64,000 bases of DNA, taken from contig JANEZZ010002198.1 in assembly GCA_026122225.1 (NCBI GenBank), positions 496,001 through 560,000 of the forward strand. Direction: 5' to 3'. The notes under the pieces were generated by a model. That model was not told the DNA's origin. It saw only the letters and a program-made list of their open reading frames with translations, and did no database searches. The position numbers were made by a program, and so were the translations under genes. The DNA comes from Heloderma charlesbogerti (lineage: Eukaryota; Chordata; Lepidosauria; Squamata; Helodermatidae). Positions 20,438-31,294 of the stretch are shown here, piece after piece. Position 1 is the first letter of the stretch. The number at the start of each line of letters is the position of its first letter.

Positions 20438-23400
20438 ATGTGCCTGGGAGGACTATTGAGCAACTCAGGGGGTCGGGGAGGTGCCACTATAACTGTGGTC
20501 ACGGGCAGGAGGAGGTATGGCATTGGGGGATTAACAGGCCAGCTGAGGAGAAGAGGGGCTAGACACCTTACAGCTGTCCCCTCTTCTGGATCTTCCCCCA
20601 ACCTGATGGTTCCTGGCAGCCTTACCAGTCTGCCCTTGGGTCTGGTGGTGCTGTTGCTGAATGCCAGGTCGGCCCAAAATAAAATCTCCCGCATCCATGA
20701 TTTGATTGTGGATGAGGGGGCTGACCTGGTATGTATTACTGAGACCTGGGTGGGGGAACTGGGAGGGGTCACTCTCTCCCAGCTGTGCCCTCCTGGGTAC
20801 TCAGTGGAGCACCAACACCGACTTGAAAGTTGGGGCGGGTTGCCGTGGTCTATAGGAATTCAGTCTCCCTTTCCAGGCTTCCTGCTCATTCGACTGCAGA
20901 TCTTGAGTGTTCGTACCTTGTGTTGGGTATAGGGATGGCAGAAAATTCTGCCACGGATCTCGGGGAGGCCGAATGCCAGTGCATTCGGCCCCCCGAAATC
21001 TGTGACGGAACGGCCTGCCCCCCTGCCCGCGGATCCCCCCGGGACAAGACTTACCTGGGGTGGATCTTCCGGGCAGTGGTGGCAGTGGCTGCGGCAGCGG
21101 CGGCAGCGGCTGGTCTTCCGACCGGCTGCCGCTGCTGACATTTGCAGTTTTGTTTTTGTTTTTTTTACACACACGTGATAGGCTATGTAAGTTTTTATGT
21201 AGCCTAAAACGTCTGGGTTAAAAAAAAAAAGGTGTATGCAAATGGCGGCGGCTATGGCCACCGCCATTTGCATACGCCTTTTTTTTTTTTTTTTACGCAG
21301 TCGTTTTAGGCTACGTAAGTTTTTACGTAGCCTAAAACGACTGGGTTAAAAAAAAAAAAGCATACGCAAATGGCGGCGGCCATTTGCGTTCCTTATTTGG
21401 GGCCGTCTTAGTCTATGTAAATAATTACGTAGACTAAGACGGCAAAAATAAGGGGAACGCAAATAGTGTCCACTACGCTATTTGCGTTCTCCTTATTTTC
21501 GCTGTCTTAGTCTACGTAATTATTTAAGTAGATTAAGACGTCAAAAATAGGGAACGCAAATGGCGGCGGCTGTAGCTGCTGCCATTTGCATACGCGTTCC
21601 ACCCCCCGAGCCCTCCACAGCCGGAAATCCGGCTGCGGACGGCTCTGGCCTGGCTGGGCCTGGCCGGCTGCTCCGCGGAGCTGCCATGAAGCACAGCCGG
21701 CCCCGGAGGATTCCGGGGGGGAGGAACAGAGCGCCTCCCCCCCTGTCCAGGATTTCGGGGGGTGGGACAGAACGCCTCCCCCCCATCATAAACATAATCT
21801 GCGAACAGGTAAGTGATTTTCGTACATCCCTAGTTGGGTACCTGGGACAGATTAGGGATTCTGTTGGTGTACCGCCCACCCCACTGCCCATCAGACTCCC
21901 TGCCTGAGCTGATGGAGGTGGTCTCGGACTTGGTGTTGAGGACCCCTAGGATGATGGTCCTGGGGGATCTCAACTTCCATGCTGAGGCCGCTGTATCCAG
22001 GGCAGCTCAGGACTTCATTGCCGTCATGACAACCATGGGGCTGTCCCAACATGTCATCAGCCCAACGCATATAAAAGGACACATGCTTGATCTGGTTTTC
22101 TCGACTGGGCAGGAGGAGGATGATCTGAAAGTGGAGGAATTAACATCTGTCCCTTTGTCATGGTCAGATCACTTCCTGCTGAGGTTTAGACTCCTGGCAG
22201 CCTTCCCCCTCTGCAAGGGTGGGGGACCTATTAAAATGGTCCACCCCCGGAGATTAATGGATTCCGATGGATTCCAGAGGGCTCTGGGGGATTTTCCTGC
22301 TGGTATGGCTGGTGCTCCTGTTGAAGCCCAGGTCACTCTGTGGAATGCAGAGATGACTCGGGCGGTTGACACGATCGCGCCCAAGTGCCCTGTCCCTCTG
22401 AGCAGAGCCCGGCCAGCTCCTAGGTATACACCTGAGCTGAGGGCGATGAAGCAAGAGGCGAGACGGCTAGAACACAGGTGGAGGAAAACTTGTGCTGAGT
22501 CTGACCAAACACAGGTAAGAGCCCACTGTCAAGCCTACTCTGTGGCGGTGAGGGTGGTAAAGAAACAGTTCTTTTCCACCAGCGTTGCATCTTCTCAGTG
22601 TCGTCCAGCGGAGATTTTCTGAGTGGTTTGCGGCCTGTTACATTCTGGGCCAGGGAGAGAGACGGTGGAACCCTCGGTGGCACGATAAGTTTGCAAGGCA
22701 CTTTGAAGATAAAGTCGCTCAGATTCGTCATGAATTGGACACCACGATTAATGCAGTTCCATTGGTAGAGGCGTTCAGAGCACCATCTGGTCCAGTTTTA
22801 TTGGATGAGTTTCAGTTACTGAGGCCTGAGGATGCGGACAAGGTGCTTGGCCAAGTCCAATTGACCACTTGTGTGCTTGACCCTTGCCCTTCATGGCTTA
22901 TTAAATCAAACAAGGAGGGGATGTCTGGCTGGGTCCAGGAGGTTGTAAATTCCTCCTTGAGAGAGGGAGTGGTGCCTGCCACTTTAAAAGAGGCAGTAAT
23001 TAGACCACTCCTGAAAAAGCCTAACCTGGACCCAAGGATGTTAACAATTATAGGCCAGTGGCCAACATCCCCTTCCTGGGCAAGGTGCTTGAGCGGGTGG
23101 TTGTAGGACAGCTCCAGGCACTGTTGAATGAAACGGATTATCTAGATTCATTTCAATTGGGCTTTAGGCCTGATTTTGGAAGGGAAACTGCCTTGGTCGC
23201 CCTGTGGGATGACCTCTGCCGGGAGAGGGACAGGGGGAGTGCAACCCTGTTGATTCTCCTGGACCTCTCAGTTGCTTTCGATACCATCGAACATGGTATC
23301 CTTCTGGATAGGTTGTCTGGGTTGGGAGTTGGAGGCACTGCACTACAGTGGTTCCACTCCTACTTGGATGGCCGATTCCAGAAGGTGGTGCTGGGGGATT

Positions 23401-24340
23401 ATTGCTCTGTGCCATGGCAATTGTGCCATGGGGTTCCACAGGGCTCTATTTTATCCCCTATGCTGTTTAACATCTACATGAAACCCGTGGGGGAGGTTAT
23501 CCAGAGGTGTGGGCTGAAGTGCCATCAATATGCAGATGACACCCAGCTCTACCTCTCTTTCTCATCAAAACCAAGTGAGGCAGTGGCTGTTCTGAATCAG
23601 TGCCTGGGCACGGTAATGGACTGGATGAGGGCCAATAAACTGAAGCTCAATCCAGACAAGACGGAGGTGCTGTTAGTGGGTGGTTCATCTGCCCGGCTAG
23701 GTGATGTTCAACCTGTTCTGGAGGGGTTGCACTCCCCCTAAAGGATCACGTTCATAGTTTGGGGGTGCTCTTGGATCCAGAACTGTCACTTGAGGCACAG
23801 GTGAACTCAGTGGCATGGAGCACTTTTTATCAGCTTAGGCTGGTATACCAACTACGCCCTTATCTGGACAGAGATAGCCTAGCTACAGTGGTCCATGCTC
23901 TGATAACTTCTCGTCTGGATTACTGCAATGCATTATATGTGGGGCTGCCTTTGCAAACGGTCCGGAAACTTCAGCTGGTCCAAAATAGGGCGGCAAGATT
24001 GTTAACAGGGACTGGCCTGCGAGCTCATATTATGCCAGTACTTTTTCAGCTGCACTGGCTGCCAGTCCATTTCCGGGCCCGATTCAAAGTGCTGGTGTTA
24101 ACATTTAAAGCCCTTAACAGCTTGGGGCCAGGTTATCTGAAGGATCGCCTCCTCCCATATGTGCCTGCCTGGACCCATCAGTGGCCCTTCTCCGTGAGCC
24201 CCTGCCAAAGGAAGTGAGGTGGGTGGCTACTAGGAGATGGGCTTTTTCTGCTGTGGCACCCTGGCTCTGGAATGAGCTCCCTAGTGAGGTTCACCTGGCA
24301 CCTACATTGTATTCCTTTTGGCGCCAGGTGAAGACCTTTT
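20438..24340 (+). pseudogene. L2 LINE polyprotein: endonuclease plus reverse transcriptase, broken
   Basis: Encoded an AP-like endonuclease and a reverse transcriptase for target-primed insertion. Endonuclease N-terminal part, 20640-20929: LLNARSAQNKISRIHDLI and CITETWVGEL. It resumes after the MITE (21833-22200) with ILLVYRPP, VLGDLNFHAEAA, HIKGHMLDLVF and WSDHFLLRF. The linker (22230-22600) leads to the reverse transcriptase: LKEAVIRPLLKKPNLDP at 22990, then in the next frame NIPFLGKVLERVVVGQL, LDSFQLGFRPDFGRETAL, LLDLSVAFDTIEHGILLDRL, GVPQGSILSPMLFNIYMKP and QYADDTQLYLSF (23061-23735). The C-terminal part (23759-24217) has SLATVVHALITSRLDYCNAL and LHWLPVHFRARFKVLVLTFK. The YADD box is intact. 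Frameshifts lie near 22610, 23045, 23735 and 24190, and the MITE splits the endonuclease. Confidence 0.87.
20930..21832. mobile_element. Palindrome-rich hAT-type MITE, copy 2, inside L2
   Basis: 903 bp, same family as 12254-13079. It starts TAGGGATGGCAGAAAATTC and ends TTTTCGTACATCCCTA. Perfect 8-bp duplications GTTGGGTA lie at 20922-20929 and 21833-21840. Removing the element and one duplication restores a continuous L2 reading frame (LVLGT then WDRLGILLVYRPP). The interior again consists of nested stem-loops with CAAATGGCGGCGGC motifs, including an extra TAGCCTAAAACG.CTGGGTT unit absent from copy 1. AGGTAAGT occurs at 21807-21814 (plus) and 21049-21056 (minus), as in copy 1. Confidence 0.9.
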
Positions 24341-24576
24341 TATTTTCCCAGGCATTTTAGCATTTTAGCTTTCTAAACTTTTAGCTTTGCTGTTTTAAAT
24401 CTGTATTTTAAACTCCTGCACTGCTGCTAGGTTTTATTGTGGTTGTATTGTTATATTGTGGTTTTAATGTTCTATATATTTTAAATTGTTTTATTGTGGG
24501 CTGTTTGGTTTTAATTTTTGTGAACCGCTCAGAGAGCTTCGGCTATTGAGCGGTATAGAAATAAATAAATAAATTC

Positions 24577-25367
24577 TGCTGCAGAATCTGCAGGTTGGAT
24601 ATATAGAAACCTGAACTCTTTTGAATCCCCTATGGATTTCTCCTACACTCCTAAATTCAACCCTTGGTGGGGAAAGGATTGGGAAAATGGCATCCTGGGA
24701 CAGTTGGGAGGTTGAGCAAGGTTTACACTGAGGGATAGCAGCTAGTACCATTTGGAGAACCAGACGGAGATGTGTGCTTAATGCTACTTATGTTTTTGTG
24801 ACTCTGACAGGTTATAAAACGTGTCTAATAATCAAAGATGGTGTGCACTGAACCCATTACCAGGGGGAAAGAGATTGTTTTTCTTAAGAGTTCAGTATGC
24901 CAAGCTCTCATACATCAGCAAAAAGATGCGCAAACGCTTTTCCTTGTAATATTTCAAAAGCTAAGAATTGTTAAACATAAAACATATCTATCTTTGTTTA
25001 GCCAACTGCTACTGTGAATTTACAATTCTGTTCCCACAGTTTTCCCTTCTGACCTTTCCACTCATAACTTATAGATCTGACATGCATTTGTGCCTTGATC
25101 CTAACTGCTTTTACTTGGAAGTAAAAACTGTTGATTTGGAATGGATTAACACACTTCCATGTTGGCGTGCATAGGATGTCAGCCAAATAAAAACTGAAAA
25201 GCTACAAACAATGTTCAATATGTGTAAGACCAAAGAGAGGCAACTCCAGTGCAATAATGGCAAGACTTCTGCCCCACACGTTTTTGTCTTGTCATATGTT
25301 TAGTGTGCAAACATTGTGCTTTTTCAACTTCTCTAACTCAAGTTCAGGTCATGCTGATTTCCCAGCT
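24577..25367. other. Non-coding, nothing recognised
   Basis: A piece near 25095-25175 resembles the palindromic interspersed repeat (TTTTACTTGGAAGTAAA, GCGTGCATAGGAT). Otherwise nothing was identified. Confidence 0.4.
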
Positions 25368-25375
25368 GCTTAGAT

Positions 25376-25508
25376 CAGAGGTGGGGAAGCTGTGGCCTTC
25401 CAGATGTTGTTGACTGCAACTCCCATTGTCCCTGACCATTGGCCATGCCGCAGAAACTGATAGGAGTTGGACTCCAACATCTGGAGAGCCTTAAGTTTCC
25501 GATCCCTG
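25376..25508. mobile_element. Short hAT MITE with 8-bp target duplication
   Basis: 133 bp, CAGAGGTGGGGAAGCTGTGG to TTTCCGATCCCTG, with inverted ends. Flanks GCTTAGAT (25368-25375) and GCTTAGAC (25509-25516) differ at one base. The interior is largely palindromic (CCAGATGTTGTTGACTGCAA against GGAGTTGGACTCCAACATCTGG). Confidence 0.88.
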
Positions 25509-25660
25509 GCTTAGACACTGCAAAGCATCCTATCCAACATAGCATGAGCTGATGTCCACTCATGCAACAAGATTTCCCCATTCTCACTTCCTGAGTGCAG
25601 CCCCTCACACTCCTTCCAAGTCCTGGATGGTCTCCCACACCTCTGCAGCATGGATTGATA

Positions 25661-25892
25661 TTTTGCCAATTGTTTTGTCAATAGGCAATGGTTCTTTTTG
25701 GATATTCAGAGGCAATGAACACACCAGTGGGTGAAGGAAAGAAGTTCATTTAGCTAAAATAGGCTAATAAAGCAAGAAAAAGCAAGGCAATATATTCAAA
25801 GCATAAAGCATACATTCCTTCTCCCACTGCGTGTTCCTTGCCTCCTAATATCCAAAAAGAACCATTGCCTATTGACAAAACAATTGGCAAAA
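25661..25892. repeat. Long inverted repeat (hairpin), ~78-bp arms
   Basis: The left arm 25661-25739 and right arm 25815-25892 are reverse complements over about 78 bases. The inner-distal ~40 bases (CCAATTGTTTTGTCAATAGG and onward) are identical, and the loop-proximal part has a few mismatches. The loop is ~75 bases (25740-25814). The right arm runs straight into the MITE at 25893; the left arm has no matching MITE beside it. Confidence 0.88.
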
Positions 25893-26145
25893 GAGTTGGA
25901 TCCATGATCTGCCTTCCAACAAGAAGGGACCTTCTACAAGGGAAAGGGCTCTGCTGGCAGAAGGGTCCACTGGGCAATTTTGGGGGGGGGGGATCCCCGC
26001 TCCCCCACACACACACCACAGCTCACCCCATTCAGCACGGGCTCCTGACTCCCTGTGTAGCATTTTCAGGGGGCTGGAGGGACTCCCATTGGAAGAAAGA
26101 GGTGGAGAAGTCCACTTCCAGCTGCTCAGTTGATTTGGATCCAAC
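25893..26145. mobile_element. MITE related to the one at 8054
   Basis: It begins AGTTGGATCCATGATCTGCC and ends GATTTGGATCCAACCC. Interior blocks CCACAGCTCACCCCATTCAG, CTGTGTAGCATTTTCAGGGGG and GAAGTCCACTTCCAGCTG follow the order seen at 8054-8290. Confidence 0.6.
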
Positions 26146-26621
26146 CCTACATTTGCAGGGGGGGGGTAGAGGATGCAGAGGGAGAGAGAATCTGTTCCAC
26201 CACCAGTATCCATTCCACTGGCAGATAGACACAGTTGGATACAACCCAAAGTCTACTTCAGATTAAACCAAGTTAGACTTGGCAGTGGCCCATGTAATAC
26301 AGACTAGACATGTGTGAACTAGTGACTCACAGCAAATTGCCTACACTAGACAGCAGCCTTTCACTTACAGAGAACCAATTGAAGCACGTTGTATGTTGGT
26401 CATAGCGTAGCAGGAGAGGCTTCTTTGGGAAAGACAGTTGAATCTTTCGAAGTAGAGCAGAAACTTTTAAAACAGAGTTTTATTGAAGAAATACTGGCAT
26501 AATTTTAGAAAAACAACAAAACAAAGTGAAACTAGAGTTGAGGGCAGGAGAGAGAAAGTTTTTGGGAGGTTGATAATATAGAACAGCAGAAGATGGGGAT
26601 TATGGGAGCACAAAGGCTTCA
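26146..26621. other. Non-coding, nothing recognised
   Basis: A G-run near 26158 and TTGGATACAACCC near 26233 suggest another decayed MITE end. Nothing further was assigned. Confidence 0.35.
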
Positions 26622-26955
26622 TTTTGGTATAGAGCCAGATCATTGGTCCATCTAGCTCAGCACTGTCTACACCAGGGATGGGTGGAAGGTAGGTCTACAG
26701 ATGTTTGGGACTTCAACTCCCAGAAGCCACTGCCAGTATGGCCAATGATCAAGAATGTTGGCAGTTGAAGTCTAAAACATCTGGAGATCTTCCTTCTGTC
26801 CACTCCTGGTCTACACTAACTGGTAGTGATGCTCAGACAGGAGAGTCTGTCTGGGATTTCAGACAGGAGTCTTTCCCAGCCCCACCTGGAGACATCAGGG
26901 ATTGAACCTGGGACTTTTGCATGCAAAGCATGACCTCTACCATTTGTGGCTGTCC
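26622..26955 (-). mobile_element. tRNA-derived SINE (Ala-tRNA-like head), split by a MITE
   Basis: Reverse-complemented, the head has a pol III B box GGTTCAATCCC (26898-26908) and an anticodon-loop-like TGCTTTGCATGCAAAAG. The body has CAGGTGGGGCTGGGAAAGAC, and the 3' part GCTGAGCTAGATGGACCAAT is followed by a TCTGGCTCTATACC tail. A second copy, plus strand, is at 62894. The A box is degraded. The tail (GGTCTGA..CAG...) resembles the 3' end of the CR1 elements here, which suggests CR1 supplied the reverse transcriptase. Confidence 0.8.
26673..26808. mobile_element. Short hAT MITE inside the SINE, perfect 8-bp duplication
   Basis: 136 bp, starting CAGGGATGGG and ending CCACTCCTG. GTCTACAC flanks it at 26665-26672 and 26809-26816. 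The arms GGGACTTCAACTCCCAGAAG and CAGTTGAAGTCTAAAACATC are partly self-complementary, as in the other copies. The insertion post-dates the SINE. Confidence 0.9.
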
Positions 26956-27163
26956 TTCCCACGGCTGTGGCTGAAGCGATTAGTCTGATGCAGCTATTTG
27001 TTTAGTAACATTCTTGTTCTGCATTTTCCTTTTAGGTTGTCCATAAGCAGGAGTGGGGAGGAGCCAGCTGAAAAATGATTAGGGGCCAAACTAGCCATGA
27101 TAGGAAACACATGGACTTTGTTGATCCACATTTCTTTCCTGCATCTCCCAATAATAGCTAGAT

Positions 27164-27299
27164 CAGGAGTGGGAAAACTGTGGCCCTCCAAACCATTGGA
27201 CTACAATTCCCATCACCCCAGACCATTGGTCACGGTGGCTGGGGCTGATGGGAGTTGGTATCCAGCAACATCTGGAGGGCCTCAGGTTCCCCACTCCTG
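27164..27299. mobile_element. Short hAT MITE
   Basis: CAGGAGTGGGAAAACTGTGG to GGTTCCCCACTCCTG, same family as 25376-25508, with GGACTACAATTCCCATCA and GGCTGGGGCTGATGGGAGTT inside. The flanks AGCTAGAT and GCTTACAT are only loosely alike, so the duplication has decayed. Confidence 0.85.
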
Positions 27300-27307
27300 G
27301 CTTACAT

Positions 27308-28243
27308 GATGCAGATGTGTGACTTTACATGATGTTCAGGGTTTCCCCAGTGTTGTTCACACTGTGCAATTGTAGCAATCTTTTTTGTTTGCACGCCAGT
27401 GGTTCGTGAGGCCTTCTGCCATGAAAGAAAAACTGGCCTAGCTGTTGCTCCCAATCATATTAGGCCAGTATACTTACTATTCAAATAAGTGGTGGTCCAT
27501 TTACCGAATCTCCGAATGCCATACGAGCCTTTAATCTACAGTCACAGTAGTTCCAGAACATCTCTTGGAAAACATCGATTCTACCCACCCCCAAGAAAAG
27601 GATGCAGAACCAGACCCAATATGGACTAAATGTCTGTTCAAACTAGGTTACTTGAGTTAGGGGAGTGTAAAGCAACCACATAGGCCTCCTGTTATTTGTT
27701 TGTTTATAGCATTCTTCCAGTGTTAACTTACAAATGGCCAAGCCTATTTTTATCAAATTTAATAACAAGTCTCTCCTAGGCTAAGAAGCTGGAGGCCAAG
27801 TTCCTGCCTGGAAGAAATCCATCAGGCTGATCTACAAGATTCAGAAAATGCAGGTTTGCTATGTAAACTATGGAGAGAGGCTTCAACAGCACAAGCTGTG
27901 ATTGCTGTGTTGGAGAAAATGGTCGGAGAAAAGTTCTTTTTAAGGCTGAGCCTCAAAAAATAAATAGAAAAGTACAGTACTGTCAGAGGGCAATACTCCA
28001 AACTTCAAAGCTACTGTGGCGCACATTATGAGAAAAGTGAGTTGGTCCTATGTTATGTGCTTTGCAACATCAAATGGTGACTTGCATGTGTGAATGGGTT
28101 GTCACAGATGCAATGCCACAGACAGAACCTTCATTTGGCTTCATAACGACTCAATGCAAAGTTCTTCAAAGGAGATAGTTTACACATTCAGCTGCCAATT
28201 ATCAAGTATGCAGTATATTCAAGCGTACAGTTTATATCTATGT
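27308..28243. other. Non-coding, nothing recognised
   Basis: Nearly 1 kb with no assigned element and no exon-like frame. Confidence 0.4.
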
Positions 28244-28255
28244 ATGACTTTTATA

Positions 28256-30623
28256 CCCCTTCATGGATCACTGCCTTGTTGTGGCGAAGGGGCTTGCGTA
28301 ACTCAGTGAAGCCATCAGCTATGCTGTGCAGGGCCACCCAAGACGGACAGGTCATGGCAGAGAGTTCTGACAAAATGTGGTCCACTGGAGAAGGAAATGG
28401 CAACCCACTCCAATACTCTTGCCATGAAAACCCCATGGAACGTATCACAAGGCTAAAAGATATGACACCAGAAGATGAGCCCCTCAGGTCAGAAGGTGTC
28501 CAATATACTACTGGGGAAGAGCAGAGAGTATTTCCAAGTAGCGCCAGAAAGAGTGAAGCGGCTGGGCCAAAGCCGAAAGGACACTCAGCTGTGGATGTAT
28601 CTGGTGGTGAAAAGAAAATCTGATGCTGTAAAGAACAATATTGTTTAAGAACCTGGAATGTCAGATCAATGAATCAAGGCAAGCTGGAGGTGGTCAAACA
28701 TGAGATGGCAAGATTGAACATCGACATCTTGGGAATCAGCAAACTAAAATGGAGAAGCATGGGTGAATTTAATTCAGGTGACCATTCTATCTACTACTGT
28801 GGGCAAGAATCCCTTAGAAGCAATGGAGTAGCACTCATAGTCAACAAAAAGGTGGGAAAAGCAGTACTGGGGTACAATCTCAAAAATGGTAGAATGATCT
28901 CAGTACGAATCCAAGGCAAACCATTCAACATCACAGTAATTCAAGTCTATGCCCCAACCACTGAGGCCAAAGAAGCTGAGGTTGATTGGTTCTATGAAGA
29001 CCTACAACACCTTCTAGGACTAACACCAACTAGGGATTAGACCTGATAGACAGAGTGCCTGAGGAACTATGGATGGAGATCCGTAACATTGTTCAGGAGG
29101 CAGCAACTCAATCCATCCCAAAGAAAAAGAAATGCAAGAAAGCCAAGTGGCTGTCTGATGAGGCTTTACAAGTAGCTGAGGAAAGAAGGGAAGTGAAAAG
29201 CAGGGGAGAAAGGGGAAGATATAACCAACTGAATGCAGATTTCCAGAGAATAGCAAGGAGAGACAAGAAGGCTTTCTTAAATGAACAATGCAAAGAAATC
29301 GAAGAAAACAATAGAATGGGAAAGTCTAGAGGTCTCTTCAAGAAAATCGGAGATCTCAAGGGAACGTTTTGTGCAAAGACGGGCATGACAAAGGACAAAG
29401 AAGGCAGGGACCTAACAGAAGCAGATGAGATTAAGAAGAGGTGGAAAGAATACACAGAAGAGCTATAAAGGAAAGACCTTAATCTCCCTGATAGCCATGA
29501 TAGTGCGGTCACTGAACTTGAGCTGGACATCCTAGAGTGAAGTCAAATGGGCCTTAGTAAGCATTACTAACAACAAAGCTAGCGGAGATGACAGTATTCC
29601 AGCTGAGCTATTTAAAATACTAAAAGATGATGCTGTTAAAGTGCTGCACTCAGTATGCCAACAAATTTGGAACACTCAACAGTGGCCACAACACTGGAAA
29701 AGGTCAATTTATATTCCAGTTCCAAAGAAGGGCAATGCCAAAGAGTGTTCAAACTACCGTACAATTGCACTCATTTCACACGCCAGCAAGGTTATGCTCA
29801 AAATCCTACAAGCTAGGCTTCAGCAGTTTGTGAACCGAGAACTACTGGAAGTACAAGCTGGGTTTCGAAGAGGCAGAGGAACTAGAGATCAAATCGCCAA
29901 CATTCGCTGGATCATGGAGAAAGCAAGAGAATTCCAGAAAAACGTCTATTTCTGCTTCATTTACTATGCTAAAGCCTTTGATTATGTGGATCACAACAAA
30001 CTGTGACAAATTCTTAAAGAGCAGTGACAGATTTTACTTTCTTGGGGTTCAAGATCACCGCAGACGGTGACTGTAGCCATGAAATTAAAAGATGCTTGCT
30101 CCTTGGGAGGAAAGCTATGGCACACATAGACAGCATAGTAAGAAGCAGAGACATCACCTTGCCGACAAAGGTTCGTATAATCAAAGCTATGGTTTTCCCA
30201 GTAGCAACGTATGGCTGTGAGAGCTGGACTATAAGGAAGGCTGAGCGCCGAAGAATTGCTTTTGAACTGTGGTGCTGGAGAAGACTCTTACAAGTCCCCT
30301 GGACTGCAAAGTGGTCAAATCAGTCAATCCTAAAGGAAATCAGCCCTGACTGCTCATTGGAAGGACAGATACTGAAGCTGATGCTCAAATATTTTGGCCA
30401 CCTAATGCGAAGAGAAAACTCCCTGGAAAAGACCCTGATGCTGGGAAAGATGAAGGCAAAAGGAGAAGGGGACGGCAGAGGATGAGATGGCTAGATAGCA
30501 TCACCGATGCAATGAATATGGACTTGAGCACATTCTGGGAGGGAGTGGAGGACAGGAAGGCCTGGCGTGCTATGATCCATGGGGTCACGAAGAGTCGGAC
30601 ATGACTTAACGACTGAATAACAA
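28256..30623 (+). mobile_element. Bov-B LINE with two internal deletions, copy B
   Basis: It starts CCCCTTCATGGATCACTGCC and ends GACTTAACGACTGAATAACAA. It is flanked by ATGACTTTTATA (28244-28255) and ATGATTTTTATA (30624-30635), a 12-bp target duplication with one mismatch. It is about 2.37 kb against ~3.2 kb for copies A and C. Sequence is missing at about 29038 (within the endonuclease) and about 30010 (within the reverse transcriptase). Confidence 0.93.
28315..30605 (+). pseudogene. Bov-B ORF2 remnant lacking the YADD region
   Basis: The N-terminal and endonuclease start is readable at 28669-29037 (KLEVVKHEMARLNIDILGIS, VIQVYAPTTEAKEAEVDWFY). It then jumps from HLLGLTPTRD to the codons for DRVPEELWMEIRNIVQEA (29045), omitting GDWNAKVG and the SDH catalytic end. 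The reverse transcriptase start is present at 29641-30005 (WKRSIYIPVPKKGNAKECSN, QAGFRRGRGTRDQIANIRW, AKAFDYVDHNKL). A stop and a second deletion then remove the GCILSP and YADD boxes. The C-terminal part resumes at 30024 (FLGFKITADGDCSHEIKRCL, FELWCWRRLLQVPWTAKWSN). Without the catalytic cores it could never have mobilised itself in this form. Confidence 0.88.
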
Positions 30624-30779
30624 ATGATTTTTATATGTATATACCAGGCCTTAGAGGACAGTTGCTCTATGGCTACTTTGCATTTGTGGATCTCCTCCTT
30701 ACTGAAACCTTGCTAGAGCTAAAAATCAAGGAGGCCCATTTGTGCCTCCTTGGTACAAATCCGCACTTAGCAATAAAAC

Positions 30780-30905
30780 ACCCTGGGTCATCGTCTCTCA
30801 CCCTGCCTCACAGGGTTTTCATGATGTGGATAAAATGTAGGGAGAACCATGTATGCCACTTTGAGTTCCTTGGAGGTAACACAGGATATAAATGTGCCTC
30901 ACTCT
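30780..30905 (+). mobile_element. SINE 3' part, degraded
   Basis: CCTGCCTCACAGGGTTTTCA, GATAAAATGTAGGGAGAACCATGTA, CACTTTGAGTTCCTTGGAGG and GGATATAAATG (in pieces) parallel the 3' half of the SINE at 31054. The tRNA-like head is not recognisable. Confidence 0.6.
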
Positions 30906-31053
30906 GACAAATGGTAGGGCTGGCCTTGGTGAGTGCAATCCACCAAATACTGATACAACAATACAATCCTTTCCCAGCAATAGGATCTGAAACAGAGCAC
31001 AGGTCAGTGTGTTGACTGTGCCTCTTTCACCCACCAGCAACATGGTGCTTAAT

Positions 31054-31294
31054 GTGGTGTAGTGGCAAGAGTGTTGGACTAGGAGCTGGGAGATCTGGGT
31101 TCTAGTCCCCACTCGGCCATGGAAGCTCACTGGGTGACTTTGGGCCAGTCACACACTCTCAGCCCAACCCACCTCACAGGGTTGTTGTTGTGAGGATAAA
31201 ATGGAGAGGAGGAGGATAATGTAAGCCGCCTTGGGGTCCTTACAAGAGGAAAAAAGGCGGGATATAAATGCAATAAATAAATAAATAAATAAAT
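31054..31294 (+). mobile_element. tRNA-derived SINE (MIR/CORE-like layout), near complete
   Basis: The head has an A-box-like GTGTAGTGGCAAGAGTGTTGG and a B box GGTTCTAGTCC (31098-31108). The middle CACTGGGTGACTTTGGGCCA and CCTCACAGGGTTGTTG resembles MIR-type SINEs. The 3' part GCCGCCTTGGGGTCC and GGCGGGATATAAATG ends in (AATA)n. The tail resembles that of the 5S-SINE at 42934. A minus-strand relative is at 60026. Confidence 0.85.

Larger units (their letters stand above)
20030..24576 (+). mobile_element. Long L2-type LINE, interrupted by a hAT MITE
   Basis: From about 20440 the sequence is clearly a LINE of the CR1/L2 group: endonuclease, reverse transcriptase, C-terminal segment and a 3' UTR ending GAGCGGTATAGAAATAAATAAATAAA. 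The 5' limit is uncertain; 20030-20440 may be its 5' UTR. Without the 903-bp MITE (20930-21832) the element is about 3.6 kb. The same family is present in pieces at 10851, 14316, 31905, 40580, 42485 and 48030. Confidence 0.88.

Noticed and set aside
25838..26266. 142-codon plus-strand frame
   Set aside because: It overlaps a hairpin arm and a MITE, with an equally long antisense frame; no protein motif.
26898..26955. Possible functional tRNA gene (Ala-like)
   Set aside because: Only SINE-type promoter boxes are present; the cloverleaf is degraded and it is joined to a SINE body.
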